A stretch of DNA of 64,000 bases from Psychrobacter sp. JCM 18900 (GTDB lineage: Bacteria; Pseudomonadota; Gammaproteobacteria; Pseudomonadales; Moraxellaceae), in contig NZ_CAJHBL010000001.1 of NCBI RefSeq assembly GCF_904846625.1, forward strand, positions 496,001-560,000, given 5' to 3'. The first letter of the stretch is position 1. Each line of letters starts with the position of its first letter. Position numbers and translations under genes: made by a program. Below the pieces are notes generated by a model. The model made no database searches. It was not told where the DNA came from and saw only the letters and a list, made by a program, of their open reading frames with translations. This document shows, in pieces, positions 1 to 8,672 of this stretch.

Positions 1-1
1 T

Positions 2-259
2 CAGATTAAAACTACTGGTACATTTAGCGATATAGGCGCTACTCTAAGTAATGGGAGCCCGCAATCACAACTATATCCCAATGTAAAAATAAGCGTTTAT
101 GGTAAAGATGAGATTATTGGAGAGTTCATTGCAGATCCAAACGATTATTTATTAGGAAAGCAAAGTCAGTTAGCTGCCAATACAGATAGACAGCTATTAT
201 TTACTATTCCTGTGGCTAATGCGCAAATTCGCGATATTACTATGACCGCTCTTTATTAA
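2..259 (+). CDS. DUF3426-like protein, C-terminal fragment
   Basis: The open frame enters from the left edge and ends at TAA 257-259, leaving about 85 C-terminal residues. The fragment has the layout of the DUF3426 C-terminal domain: beta strands around LYPNVKISVYG, a later DPNDYL segment that matches the usual 'PxDYL' position, and a closing hydrophobic strand. In related gammaproteobacteria a zinc-ribbon/DUF3426 membrane protein lies just upstream of the dusB-fis or fis region, which fits this position before fis. The family call is inferred from a fragment; the N-terminal zinc ribbon and membrane segment would lie outside the window. No molecular function is known to me. Confidence 0.55.
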   Translation, partial: QIKTTGTFSDIGATLSNGSPQSQLYPNVKISVYGKDEIIGEFIADPNDYLLGKQSQLAANTDRQLLFTIPVANAQIRDITMTALY

Positions 260-437
260 ATTAAGATGTCATATATAGGTAAGCGTGAGTAGAAAATACA
301 CCGTAAATTCACTTTCAATTAAACCGTGATAGCCAAGATAACGATGAATCTATCAGCGCTAGGCGATATTAATTTGATATACTATGGTTCTGACCCCTTA
401 CAATCAGAATTTTTCTTCATCTCAAGGATATTATTTT

Positions 438-812
438 ATGGCACCTCATGCACAGCATAATGCCAATCATTTTGCTAAAAGCTCTGAGCACCCTGCCGAT
501 TATAATAAAGACGAATACCAACCACCTACGCACGGCTTTGATTTTGCTAGTCAAAACTATACAAGTACAAGTACAAGTAGCGCCCAGCAACCTCTACGAG
601 TTCATGTAGAGCGTGTGGTACGTCAATACTTTGCGATGCTAGGAGATGAGATGCCCACTGATTTATATGAACTGATTTTAAAGCAAATCGAAGAGCCTCT
701 CTTATCTGTGGTTCTAGAAAAGACTAGAGGCAACCAAACCAAATGTGCTCAGATATTAGGTCTAAATCGAGGCACTTTGCGCAAAAAGATGAAAACCTAT
801 GATTTAATGTAG
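438..812 (+). CDS. fis: DNA-binding protein Fis
   Basis: Fis is a small dimeric nucleoid protein that bends DNA and modulates rRNA, tRNA and recombination sites. The C-terminal half carries the Fis helix-turn-helix: a helix around LLSVVLEKTRGNQTKCA, then ILGLNRGTLRKKMK. ATG 438 is preferred (124 residues) because AAGGA at 424-428 sits 9 nt upstream. An earlier in-frame ATG at 384 has no ribosome binding site. Even so the protein is about 25 residues longer than E. coli Fis (98 residues), with a hydrophilic N-terminal extension rich in H, N, S and T. It lies between a DUF3426-like gene and purH. The identity is secure. Confidence 0.93.
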   Translation: MAPHAQHNANHFAKSSEHPADYNKDEYQPPTHGFDFASQNYTSTSTSSAQQPLRVHVERVVRQYFAMLGDEMPTDLYELILKQIEEPLLSVVLEKTRGNQTKCAQILGLNRGTLRKKMKTYDLM

Positions 813-920
813 CATTGTTATATGAGCTTACCCATCATCATTGACTATCATTATGTATGGCAATTAAATGTTCCCCGCTTTATCTATCATGATACGGCAT
901 ACCGTTGTCATCATCACCTT

Positions 921-947
921 GCCAGACGTTTACGTCAGGCTTTTTTT
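921..947 (+). terminator. Terminator or attenuator hairpin in the purH leader
   Basis: An 8-bp stem (GCCAGACG / CGTCAGGC, one A-A mismatch, TTTA loop) is followed by seven T residues at 941-947, the form of an intrinsic terminator. It ends only 14 nt before the purH start at 962. It therefore either ends fis transcripts while leaving no room for a purH promoter and leader, or acts as an attenuator within the purH leader. A five-codon frame (948-965) starts right after the T tract and overlaps the purH start as ATGA. Confidence 0.6.
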
Positions 948-961
948 ATGGAAAATTTCTT

Positions 962-2542
962 ATGAGTACAACCCCACTTGCCCTACTATCGGTCTCCGAT
1001 AAGTCTAATATCGTCGAGTTTGCTCAAGGCCTTCTCAAAGCAGGTTTTGGTTTATTATCTACTGGCGGTACTTATCGTCTGCTCACAGAAAACAACGTCG
1101 ACGTGACTGAAGTATCAGATTACACAGGCTTTCCTGAAATGATGGATGGCCGTGTTAAAACGCTGCATCCTAAGATTCATGGTGGCATCCTAGGACGCCG
1201 CGGTACAGATGATGCAGTTATGAGTGATCATTCGATCGAACGTATCGACTTGGTCGTCGTGAACTTATATCCGTTTGCTGAAACGATCGCACGTGCTGAC
1301 GTAACTATGAACGACGCTATCGAAAACATCGATATTGGTGGCCCTACCATGGTACGTTCAGCGGCGAAAAACCACGCTCATGTGGGTATCGTCACTGATC
1401 CAGCTGATTATGACCGTGTACTTAACGCCTTAGACGGTGGCACTGAGCTGACAACTGCTTTACGTTACGATTTGGCAGTGAAGGCGTTTGAGCATACTGC
1501 GCAGTACGATGGTATGATTGCCAACTTCTTAGGTAGCCGTGTCAACGAAACTCAAGAACCAGAAAACTTCCCACGTACATTCAATGTGCAGCTTGAAAAA
1601 GCACAAGACCTACGCTATGGCGAAAACCCGCATCAAAACGCGGCTTTCTATACTGAAAACCAGCCTTTAAAAAGCAAACAAGCCTCAATCGCAACGGCTA
1701 AGCAATTACAAGGCAAAGCATTGTCTTATAACAACATCGCTGATACCGATGCTGCGCTTGAGTGCGTTAAAGCTTTCAGCGCGCCTGCTTGCGTTATCGT
1801 TAAGCATGCCAACCCTTGCGGTGTCGCGGTTGATAATGACCAAATAGCGGCTTATCGTACTGCTTTTAGCACTGATCCTGAATCATCTTTTGGCGGTATC
1901 ATCGCATTCAACCGTCCGTTGACGCTTGCTGCTGCAAAAGCCATTATCGACAATCAGTTCGTAGAAGTAATCATTGCACCTAGTATCGAAGACGGTGTAC
2001 TTGAAGCGACAGCTACTAAGAAAAACGTACGTGTCTTGGTATGCGGCGAGCTACCAGCACCCGATCAGCGCGATATCCAACTTGACTATAAGCGCGTCAA
2101 TGGTGGCCTACTCGTACAAGAGCAAGACCTTGGTTTAATCACGGCTAACGACCTAAAAATCGTCACTGATGTACAACCAACTGAAGCGCAAGTGGCAGAT
2201 CTACTATTCAGCTGGAACGTGGCAAAATATGTTAAATCTAATGCCATTGTCTACGCAAAAGGCCAACGTACTATCGGTGTTGGCGCAGGCCAAATGAGCC
2301 GCGTTAACTCAGCACGTATTGCTGCTATCAAAGCAGAACATGCTGGACTAGCAACTGAAGGTGCTGTTATGGCATCAGATGCGTTCTTCCCTTTCCGTGA
2401 TGGCATCGACAATGCTGCTGAAGTAGGTATTTCTGCTATCATTCAGCCAGGTGGTTCTATGCGTGATGACGAGACTATTGCTGCTGCTAATGAGCATGGT
2501 ATCGCGATGGTATTCACGGGCATGCGCCATTTCCGTCATTAA
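962..2542 (+). CDS. purH: Bifunctional AICAR transformylase/IMP cyclohydrolase PurH
   Basis: PurH catalyses the last two steps of de novo IMP synthesis in the cytoplasm: formylation of AICAR with 10-formyl-THF, then cyclisation to IMP. The N-terminal MGS-like cyclohydrolase domain covers about residues 1-200 ([43 protein letters not shown]). The transformylase domain fills the rest ([14 protein letters not shown], the KHANPCG motif, and the DAFFPFRDG and PGGSMRDDE motifs). Its 526 residues match the usual length. ATG 962 is chosen because it gives the conserved start [14 protein letters not shown]; an upstream alternative start at 905 would run through the leader hairpin. Unlike many bacteria, no purD follows; the gene ends in a convergent arrangement with ppiD. 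Confidence 0.96.
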   Translation: MSTTPLALLSVSDKSNIVEFAQGLLKAGFGLLSTGGTYRLLTENNVDVTEVSDYTGFPEMMDGRVKTLHPKIHGGILGRRGTDDAVMSDHSIERIDLVVVNLYPFAETIARADVTMNDAIENIDIGGPTMVRSAAKNHAHVGIVTDPADYDRVLNALDGGTELTTALRYDLAVKAFEHTAQYDGMIANFLGSRVNETQEPENFPRTFNVQLEKAQDLRYGENPHQNAAFYTENQPLKSKQASIATAKQLQGKALSYNNIADTDAALECVKAFSAPACVIVKHANPCGVAVDNDQIAAYRTAFSTDPESSFGGIIAFNRPLTLAAAKAIIDNQFVEVIIAPSIEDGVLEATATKKNVRVLVCGELPAPDQRDIQLDYKRVNGGLLVQEQDLGLITANDLKIVTDVQPTEAQVADLLFSWNVAKYVKSNAIVYAKGQRTIGVGAGQMSRVNSARIAAIKAEHAGLATEGAVMASDAFFPFRDGIDNAAEVGISAIIQPGGSMRDDETIAAANEHGIAMVFTGMRHFRH

Positions 2543-2562
2543 ACAATAACCTATTAGTTTAA

Positions 2563-2614
2563 GACTGGAATTAGTCGCAGCAATTGTATTTATTACTGCG
2601 ACTAATTTTCAGTC
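2563..2614 (+). repeat. Long imperfect hairpin downstream of purH
   Basis: An 11-bp perfect stem (2570-2580 with 2596-2606) is extended after a small internal loop by 5 more base pairs (GACTG 2563-2567 with CAGTC 2610-2614). No T tract follows, so this is not a standard terminator. It may protect the purH mRNA 3' end. Confidence 0.5.
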
Positions 2615-2653
2615 TATATAATATTCGTGATAATTATCGTTAAAGCATCACCT

Positions 2654-2693
2654 AAAAAAAAGCCACTGCATCAATCGATACAGTGGCTTTTTT
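2654..2693. terminator. Bidirectional terminator between purH and ppiD
   Basis: The stem AGCCACTG (2661-2668) / CAGTGGCT (2681-2688) is flanked by A7 on the left and T6 on the right, so it can stop transcription on both strands. It sits between the converging purH and ppiD genes. Confidence 0.85.
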
Positions 2694-2723
2694 AATATCT
2701 AAGCATAACGAACTAGCACATAC

Positions 2724-4598
2724 TTAGCGTCCTTGTGCATTTGCCATGTTGCTTTCATTAATCTCAACCGTATACACCATACGTAGATAGTCCAAATAGT
2801 CTTGTAACTGGTCTTGGCCTAAATTGTCACGAATGATACTGGCTGTTTGCGCTCTTTGCATATCAGACAATGGTGACTGCTGCTCAGTCTTAATACGGTC
2901 TCCAACCAGTAGCGTTGCACCCATCTCAGTCTCACTAGCAATCGCGACGACGCCATTATCAGCGGCTTGCTGGCTAAATGCCAACCCACGCTCTTTGTCC
3001 GTTAGCTGCGTCGTTTGACGGTTAATCTCACCCAGTGCTTGGAAACTAACCGACTGCTTACTGATATCAGCTGGCGTCTTGATACCAGCAGCCAATGCTT
3101 TAGCGTCTTTTAAAGCTAATGCGGTCGCTTTCTGCTGACGTAGTATTTGAGTGATTCTTGGAGTTGCATTTGCTAGAGCAAGCGTCTTAGTAGGACGATA
3201 ATTGCTTGGCTGTAACCATACGGTACCGTTGCCAACTTCTACGCCCGCCGTTACCGCTTGATCTTGAATAGTAAACTCATCAAAGGCCTGTTTAACCACA
3301 GCTGGTTGCGGCAGTGCTGATTTGTTATTCACTTTACGATAATCTTTGATACGCTTTAGGCTGACGTTTTCTTGCTGCGCAATATCTTCGATACTGAAAC
3401 CATCTGCCGCCAAGTCATTGATTGACGTCACTTTATCAGCATAGATTTCCTGACGTTTATATTCTTTTGCTTTCGCAGTCAGCTCTTCACGCATACTGTC
3501 TAGACTTGGAGTCTTTTTGCCGTTGTCTTCAGTAACCGTAAATATCTGATAACCAAAGCTGGTTTTGATAGGTGCAGTCACATCACCAACACTCAATCCT
3601 TCTAGTGCCTCTTGCACCGTATCTGCATCACTGCCAAACACTGAAGGATTGAAACGTCCGATATCACCACCTGTTTCACCTGATGGATCATCTGACTCTG
3701 CTTTAGCAAGCGCAGCAAACGCTTCACCTTTATTCAAACGGGCTTTGACTTTATCGGCTCGTGTCTTAGCATCTTTACCAGTAAACAGTATCTGACTGAC
3801 TTTACGCTCATCAGTAGCCGAAATGCTCTGTTTATATGCTTCATACTGCTGCTGCAACTCCTCTGCGGTTACTTCATCAACCTTGATAGTTTGCGGGCTG
3901 AGCTGAATATAAGCCAAGTCAACCATCGCTGCACTTTTCAATGTGTCTTTGTTAGCATCATAGTAAGACTGAATGTCTGTTTTGCTAAGCTTAACTTTGT
4001 CAGCATAGTCTTGCCAATTAAAGCGATGTACCCAAACGTTGCGCGACTCAAGTTGCAAGTCAATCAATTGACTGACCGCTTGCATAGGATAAACGGCCGT
4101 ACCAACGATACTAGCATTTAGTTGATCCAAGCTTAACTGATTGCGAAATTCTGCAAATAGCTGGTTTTTGGTCATGCCGCGCTGACGCAAGAAGTTTGAG
4201 AACTGATCGTTTGAAAAGTTACCCTCTGCATCTTGGAATATTTCTTCTTGACGCAGCAGACGATTGATCGTGTCATCAGACACTGTCATACCAAGCTTAC
4301 CTGCTTGCTGCTCTAACAACGTACGGTCGATTAGACCCTTTAATACTTGCTCATGAAGCACATCTTCATTCAACAAGCTGGCATCTTCGACTTGCTCTAG
4401 CACTTCAGAACGACGGCTATTGACAGCAGTTTGATACTCGGACAGTCCTACGCTTGCCTCACCTACCTGCGCAATCTGGTTGGGATCGACGTTGCCGCCA
4501 AAATAGCTTTCGACACCCAAGAGAGCGAGCGGCGATAGGCATAAAATCAATAAAATGCGACCTGGCCAGCTTTTTAAGAAATCGCGCAATTTATCCAT
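2724..4598 (-). CDS. ppiD: Periplasmic peptidyl-prolyl isomerase-type chaperone PpiD (SurA N-terminal + parvulin domain)
   Basis: PpiD is an inner-membrane anchored periplasmic chaperone that assists proteins leaving the Sec translocon. The short cytoplasmic start (MDKLRDFLKSWPGR) is followed by one membrane segment at about residues 14-31. A SurA_N-like chaperone region follows (about 35-200). A PpiC rotamase domain covers about 262-360 (RKVSQILF, FAALAKAESDDPSGETGGDIG, GYQIFTV). A helical C-terminal region closes the protein. Its 624 residues match PpiD (623 in E. coli). AGAGA lies upstream of the start. It is downstream of hupB on the same strand, as in the E. coli hupB-ppiD order, but hupB has its own terminator between them. 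Confidence 0.92.
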   Translation of the reverse strand: MDKLRDFLKSWPGRILLILCLSPLALLGVESYFGGNVDPNQIAQVGEASVGLSEYQTAVNSRRSEVLEQVEDASLLNEDVLHEQVLKGLIDRTLLEQQAGKLGMTVSDDTINRLLRQEEIFQDAEGNFSNDQFSNFLRQRGMTKNQLFAEFRNQLSLDQLNASIVGTAVYPMQAVSQLIDLQLESRNVWVHRFNWQDYADKVKLSKTDIQSYYDANKDTLKSAAMVDLAYIQLSPQTIKVDEVTAEELQQQYEAYKQSISATDERKVSQILFTGKDAKTRADKVKARLNKGEAFAALAKAESDDPSGETGGDIGRFNPSVFGSDADTVQEALEGLSVGDVTAPIKTSFGYQIFTVTEDNGKKTPSLDSMREELTAKAKEYKRQEIYADKVTSINDLAADGFSIEDIAQQENVSLKRIKDYRKVNNKSALPQPAVVKQAFDEFTIQDQAVTAGVEVGNGTVWLQPSNYRPTKTLALANATPRITQILRQQKATALALKDAKALAAGIKTPADISKQSVSFQALGEINRQTTQLTDKERGLAFSQQAADNGVVAIASETEMGATLLVGDRIKTEQQSPLSDMQRAQTASIIRDNLGQDQLQDYLDYLRMVYTVEINESNMANAQGR

Positions 4599-4949
4599 AG
4601 TTATCTCTGCTTTATTAACCTATATTGATGAAAAACCATTGTAATACTGTTAGGAGCTGTTAAGTGCAACCTGCCAATATCAGTGCTATCTAAGCTCGCA
4701 ATGGTAAGAGTAAGAGCGTATGCATTTTATAGTAAAAAACAAAATTTACTAAAGAAATCTGACTGAAATGACACACCTATCGCGCGCCCTATGATACGTG
4801 ATTTTTCATGCAGACTCAAAATATTCACGACGCATGATACAAACTATAGCGATAAAAAAAGCACCTAAATATTAGGTGCTCTCTTCGATGGCTAGCTCAT
4901 TACCTCAGCTATAGACCACCGACTATCGTTTTACGCTTAAAAAATCGGC
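4599..4949. other. Non-coding stretch between hupB and ppiD
   Basis: This AT-rich stretch of about 350 nt holds the hupB terminator (4854-4880). The ppiD promoter must lie in the remaining sequence, but I could not pick a convincing -35/-10 pair. No open frame worth calling was seen. Confidence 0.5.
4854..4880 (-). terminator. hupB terminator
   Basis: On the minus strand the stem AGCACCTA / TAGGTGCT is followed by seven T residues (plus-strand A7 at 4854-4860). It lies 70 nt after the hupB stop codon. Confidence 0.85.
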
Positions 4950-5222
4950 TTAGTTCAAGCGCTCTTTTAAGTTTTTACCAGCTTTGAAGCTTGGTACTTT
5001 GCTTGCTGGAATGCTTAGCTCTTCGCCAGTCTTAGGGTTACGACCAGTGCGTGCTTTGCGATCTTTTACACTGAAAGTACCAAAACCAACTAATGAGATG
5101 CTATCGCCAGCTTCTAGCGCTTCGCCAACACTTTCCATAACAGCGTTTAGTGCATCACCAGCTTGGGTTTTATTTAGACCACTTTTGTCTGCGATGCTAT
5201 CAATTAATTCTGACTTATTCAT
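4950..5222 (-). CDS. hupB: DNA-binding protein HU-beta
   Basis: HU is a histone-like nucleoid protein that binds DNA non-specifically as a dimer. The 90-residue product has the whole fold: [21 protein letters not shown] at the start, the [19 protein letters not shown] arm region at about residues 44-64, and the [12 protein letters not shown] end. A longer frame opens at 5297, but ATG 5222 is preceded by GAAGGA and gives the normal HU length, so it is chosen. HU and IHF-beta (ihfB, 24855-25160) are distinct members of the same family within this window. It is separately terminated from ppiD. Confidence 0.95.
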   Translation of the reverse strand: MNKSELIDSIADKSGLNKTQAGDALNAVMESVGEALEAGDSISLVGFGTFSVKDRKARTGRNPKTGEELSIPASKVPSFKAGKNLKERLN

Positions 5223-5746
5223 AAAATTTCCTTCAAGTTTAAGGGGGTAATAAATGCTCACGCCAAGTATTGTAACGCTCTCATGGTGCTTACGCAATAA
5301 AAACTACCTAACTGGCGCATTAACAGGTTCTTCTTTGTTATCGTCTTTATATCAAGGCAGCATAAGGAGCGCAAGCGATTTTACATATTTTTGTGCTCTA
5401 CACTACGTATTTGACACCTAATGTTACGCAAAGCGTTAGGAATTTATATATAAGTGGCTCTGCATAACTGAGACGATTGGCTTTCCTATTTTCTACGCTT
5501 TGACAGATTTGTCAATTGCCGTCTGTGCATTGCTATGCATTAAGTTTGTATATTACTGGTCATAAATAAGAGTGTCTTTATTGACTGCTAAATTGTAATG
5601 TAATAGTTTAGCCACTACAGAAACTAGCGTTACTTTTTATTATAAAGACGTTACTATAAGCAAAATATCACTGCAAGTCTTGGGCAAATACAGACTTCTG
5701 TTTGCTCAATATCTAAAACTTGCTAAATAAAAAACGGATTACTTAC
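5223..5746. other. Intergenic region between divergent hupB and the SCP2-like gene
   Basis: About 520 nt of AT-rich sequence must carry promoters for hupB (leftward) and the rightward gene. The only fair candidate for the rightward gene is TTGACT at 5581-5586, 17 nt before TAGTTT at 5604-5609, with a poor -10. No small open frame or RNA gene was recognised. Confidence 0.35.
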
Positions 5747-6391
5747 ATGAAGCGTTCTACGTTGTCTCACTCTTTTCTTAATATCATTTTAGTATTTATC
5801 GAGTCGGCGCTGACATTACTGTTACGTTTGGATCCTGAATTGCGTAAAGCCGCTTATCCGCTTGCTAAGCAAGGCACCGTGGTGGCGCTTCGCCTGTATT
5901 TACCGCATGTAGAAGTATTTGCCACCTTTAGTACCAAAGGCGTGTTACTAGATGCCCAGCTGCCGATTGGTCGTAGTGAGCCTGACGTGGTTATCAATGC
6001 CTATAGCATTCAAGTTATCAACGCCATCACCACTCATGATAGCGAAACCACTGAAAAGCTACAGATGCGCGGTGAGTCGATTCAAGTACAACTGATCAAA
6101 CAGTTTATTATGCAACTTGGGCTTGGCAGCTTGATTCAGGGGCTGATTAAAAAGATAAAGGGTGGTAAAGCCAAAACCAAACCTACAGAAGCTGATTTGG
6201 AAGAAAAAAAGAATAACTATAAACTTCGTATTAAAGAACAGCAAACACAGATTAATACCCTGACCATTAAAAACCGTGAACTTGAAACAACCGTAAAAGA
6301 ATTACAGAGCAAACAAAAGACGTTGATGATTGTCACTGTTGTTGCCCTCGTCATTATGATCGGCTCAGTCATCGCACTATTAATGAATTAG
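5747..6391 (+). CDS. SCP2/UbiJ-like domain protein with coiled coil and C-terminal membrane anchor
   Basis: Residues about 15-140 resemble the SCP2-type lipid-binding fold of UbiJ proteins: an ESALTLLLRLDPELRK helix, then strands ending in PDVVINAYSIQVINAI, and a GESIQVQLIKQFIMQL segment matching the 'g-g-sI-GD-ela--f' end of UbiJ. A charged helix (about 150-190, EEKKNNYKLRIKEQQTQIN) predicts a coiled coil. The last 23 residues form one hydrophobic span, so the protein looks tail-anchored in the inner membrane. UbiJ proteins assist ubiquinone biosynthesis, but no ubiE or ubiB is nearby, so that role is only inferred. ATG 5747 is preferred over a TTG at 5720, although its ribosome site is weak. 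It is single-gene, with its own terminator. Confidence 0.6.
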   Translation: MKRSTLSHSFLNIILVFIESALTLLLRLDPELRKAAYPLAKQGTVVALRLYLPHVEVFATFSTKGVLLDAQLPIGRSEPDVVINAYSIQVINAITTHDSETTEKLQMRGESIQVQLIKQFIMQLGLGSLIQGLIKKIKGGKAKTKPTEADLEEKKNNYKLRIKEQQTQINTLTIKNRELETTVKELQSKQKTLMIVTVVALVIMIGSVIALLMN

Positions 6392-6416
6392 TTTTGGTTC
6401 GCTGAATTACCTATAA

Positions 6417-6460
6417 ATAAGCGTTCAATGTCTTCTATAGATATTGAACGCTTATTTTTT
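6417..6460 (+). terminator. Terminator of the SCP2-like gene
   Basis: A 13-bp perfect stem (6417-6429 with 6443-6455) ends in a T run to 6460. It lies 26 nt after the stop at 6391. Confidence 0.88.
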
Positions 6461-6584
6461 ACTTCGTTAAATGTATCTGAGCAGACAAATAAAGCTGCTT
6501 ATGTCTCACTCATATATCTCTTCTAAACATCATTGTTTTTATCAATTACAGCAATAAGCTTGATTAACCATTGAACCACACTTT

Positions 6585-6618
6585 AATCTTGACTAAATTA
6601 CTCGGGATTAAGTATAAT
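6585..6618 (+). promoter_or_regulatory. isc promoter overlapped by an IscR type 1-like operator
   Basis: A sigma70 promoter is seen: -35 TTGACT (6589-6594), 18-nt spacer, perfect -10 TATAAT (6613-6618). The 25 bp at 6585-6609 match the E. coli IscR type 1 consensus ATASYYGACTRwwwYAGTCRRSTAT at 20 positions, including GACT and most of the second half site. Since the site covers the -35, [2Fe-2S]-IscR is expected to repress here. Transcription should start near 6625, leaving a leader of about 160 nt before iscR. Confidence 0.75.
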
Positions 6619-6785
6619 TACCTCAATCGTTGCACACATCGGGTTAATCATCTGTTGTTCAATAACGATAAGACAAAACTTAGCTGACGTATTATTGGTT
6701 GCTCTTTTTATCTTATGAGCGCTGATTTAAACCTTTGGCTAAGATCGTTGTTAAACATAAATGACATTAAGTTTGGAGATAACAC

Positions 6786-7295
6786 ATGCGTTTGACTACT
6801 CGGGGCAGATACGCTGTTACCGCATTATTAGATTTGGCATTACAGACCAGCCAACAAGACAGTGCTGTATCATTATCCGATATCGCCAAACGGCAATCGA
6901 TTTCAATCTCGTATCTTGAACAGTTATTTTCTAAGCTCCGCAAACGCGGCCTTGTCACGAGTATTCGCGGTGCTGCAGGTGGTTATCACCTAGCTAAACC
7001 ATTGAATGAGATAGATGTGATGAGCATCATATCTGCGGTTGATGAGTCAGTGAACGCGATGCAATGTGAAGGACGTGGTGACTGTCAAGGTGGTACAATG
7101 TGCCTAACTCACGATCTGTGGTGTGCACTATCAAACCATATCGAACAGTACTTGAAAAATATAACATTAGCGCAATTATTAGATATGGAAAACGTGCAGT
7201 CAGTCTCAGAGCGTCAGCACACCTCTACAAAAGATATTTCCATAAAAGACATTAATACTATTACTCTATCGAACAGCGAGGCAAACCCAGCATGA
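6786..7295 (+). CDS. iscR: Fe-S cluster regulator IscR
   Basis: IscR is an Rrf2-family winged-helix regulator that senses Fe-S cluster status with a [2Fe-2S] cluster and represses the isc operon. The N-terminal wHTH is clear ([48 protein letters not shown]). The cluster ligands are present at Cys94, Cys100, Cys106 and His109, spaced as in E. coli IscR. GGAG precedes the ATG. The gene leads the isc cluster and overlaps iscS by 4 nt (ATGA), so the two are translationally coupled. The upstream IscR-like operator indicates autoregulation. The C-terminal tail after residue 135 is hydrophilic and unconserved. Confidence 0.96.
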   Translation: MRLTTRGRYAVTALLDLALQTSQQDSAVSLSDIAKRQSISISYLEQLFSKLRKRGLVTSIRGAAGGYHLAKPLNEIDVMSIISAVDESVNAMQCEGRGDCQGGTMCLTHDLWCALSNHIEQYLKNITLAQLLDMENVQSVSERQHTSTKDISIKDINTITLSNSEANPA

Positions 7296-8518
7296 GCCAA
7301 CATAACAACCTTATATACTTAGATTATGCCGCCACTACCCCAGTTGCTAAATCAGTAGCTGCTAAAATGAGCGAGTATTTGACTGTAGATGGTGTCTTTG
7401 GTAACCCAGCTTCACGCTCACATGGTTACGGCTGGCAAGCGGAAGAAGCAGTAGAAACTGCTCGTGGTCAAGTTGCTGAAGTTATCAACGCTGATCCACG
7501 CGAAATCGTCTTTACTTCTGGTGCAACTGAGTCTGACAACCTAGCCATTAAAGGTGCAGCACATTTTTATCAGTCTCGTGGCAAACATATCATTACCAGT
7601 AAAATTGAGCACAAAGCTGTATTAGATACCTGCCGCGAGCTTGAGCAAGAAGGTTTTGAAATTACGTATCTTGAGCCACAGCCAAGCACAGGTCTTATCC
7701 TGCCAGAGCAAGTAAAAGAAGCACTACGTGATGATACGATTTTAGTATCACTTATGATGGTGAACAATGAGCTTGGTACTATTACTGATGTTGCAGCGAT
7801 TGGTGAAATCACTCGCGAAGCTGGTGTGGTTTTCCATGTTGATGGCGCACAGTCTGTTGGTAAAGTAAAAATCAATCTTGAAGAAATGAAAATTGATTTG
7901 ATGAGCTTCTCAGGTCATAAAGCATACGGCCCTAAAGGTATCGGCGCATTGTTTGTTCGTCGTAAGCCACGTATCCGCTTGAAAGCTGAGCAACATGGCG
8001 GTGGTCATGAGCGCGGTATGCGTTCAGGTACTTTACCAACGCATCAGATCGTTGGTCTAGGCGCAGCATTTGCTTTAGCTAATGAAAGCTATGAAGCCGA
8101 CCATGCACATGCAGCCAAACTACGTCAAAAGCTTTGGGATGGCCTACAAGATATCGAAGAGATTTACTTAAACGGTGATCTTGAGAATAGCGTACCAAAT
8201 ATTGTAAACATCAGCTTTAACTTCGTTGAAGGCGAGTCATTGATGATGTCACTTAAAGACTTAGCTGTATCATCAGGTTCAGCCTGTACGTCAGCGACGC
8301 TTGAGCCATCGTATGTACTACGTGCTATTGGTCGCCCAGATGAATTGGCACATAGCTCAATCCGCTTTAGCTTCGGCCGTTATACTACTGATGAAGACAT
8401 CGATACTGTTATCAAACAGATGCATGAAGCCGTTGATAAACTACGTGCTCTATCACCACTTTGGGATATGTACCAAGAAGGTGTTGATTTAAACTCAGTC
8501 GAGTGGGCTGAGCATTAA
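7292..8518 (+). CDS. iscS: Cysteine desulfurase IscS
   Basis: IscS is the PLP-dependent desulfurase that takes sulfur from L-cysteine, holds it as a persulfide and passes it to IscU and to tRNA-thiolation enzymes. It opens with [10 protein letters not shown]. It carries the PLP-lysine motif ([16 protein letters not shown], near residue 208) and the mobile active-site loop SSGSACTSA with catalytic Cys332. The C-terminal end [21 protein letters not shown] is the typical IscU-contacting tail. Its 408 residues match group I IscS (404 in E. coli). The start overlaps the iscR stop. About 150 nt with nested inverted repeats separate it from iscU. Confidence 0.97.
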   Translation: MSQHNNLIYLDYAATTPVAKSVAAKMSEYLTVDGVFGNPASRSHGYGWQAEEAVETARGQVAEVINADPREIVFTSGATESDNLAIKGAAHFYQSRGKHIITSKIEHKAVLDTCRELEQEGFEITYLEPQPSTGLILPEQVKEALRDDTILVSLMMVNNELGTITDVAAIGEITREAGVVFHVDGAQSVGKVKINLEEMKIDLMSFSGHKAYGPKGIGALFVRRKPRIRLKAEQHGGGHERGMRSGTLPTHQIVGLGAAFALANESYEADHAHAAKLRQKLWDGLQDIEEIYLNGDLENSVPNIVNISFNFVEGESLMMSLKDLAVSSGSACTSATLEPSYVLRAIGRPDELAHSSIRFSFGRYTTDEDIDTVIKQMHEAVDKLRALSPLWDMYQEGVDLNSVEWAEH

Positions 8519-8608
8519 TTTCTAATATAGCTTTTTAGTATAGCTAGCAATATATATTTATTAAACAATTGATCAGACAATTAAATTAAGCGTTTGACCC
8601 CAATTATC

Positions 8609-8660
8609 GATGAGTAGTTAGACACTTAAAGTTGATAAACGACTACTCATCATCTAACTA
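8609..8660 (+). promoter_or_regulatory. Intercistronic alternative hairpins before iscU
   Basis: GATGAGTAGT (8609-8618) pairs perfectly with ACTACTCATC (8642-8651). TAGTTAGA (8615-8622), overlapping the first arm, pairs perfectly with TCTAACTA (8653-8660), which abuts the iscU ribosome site GGAG (8661-8664). The two folds exclude each other, so the segment could set iscU translation or act as an mRNA processing site. Confidence 0.5.
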
Positions 8661-8672
8661 GGAGAAAACCCC

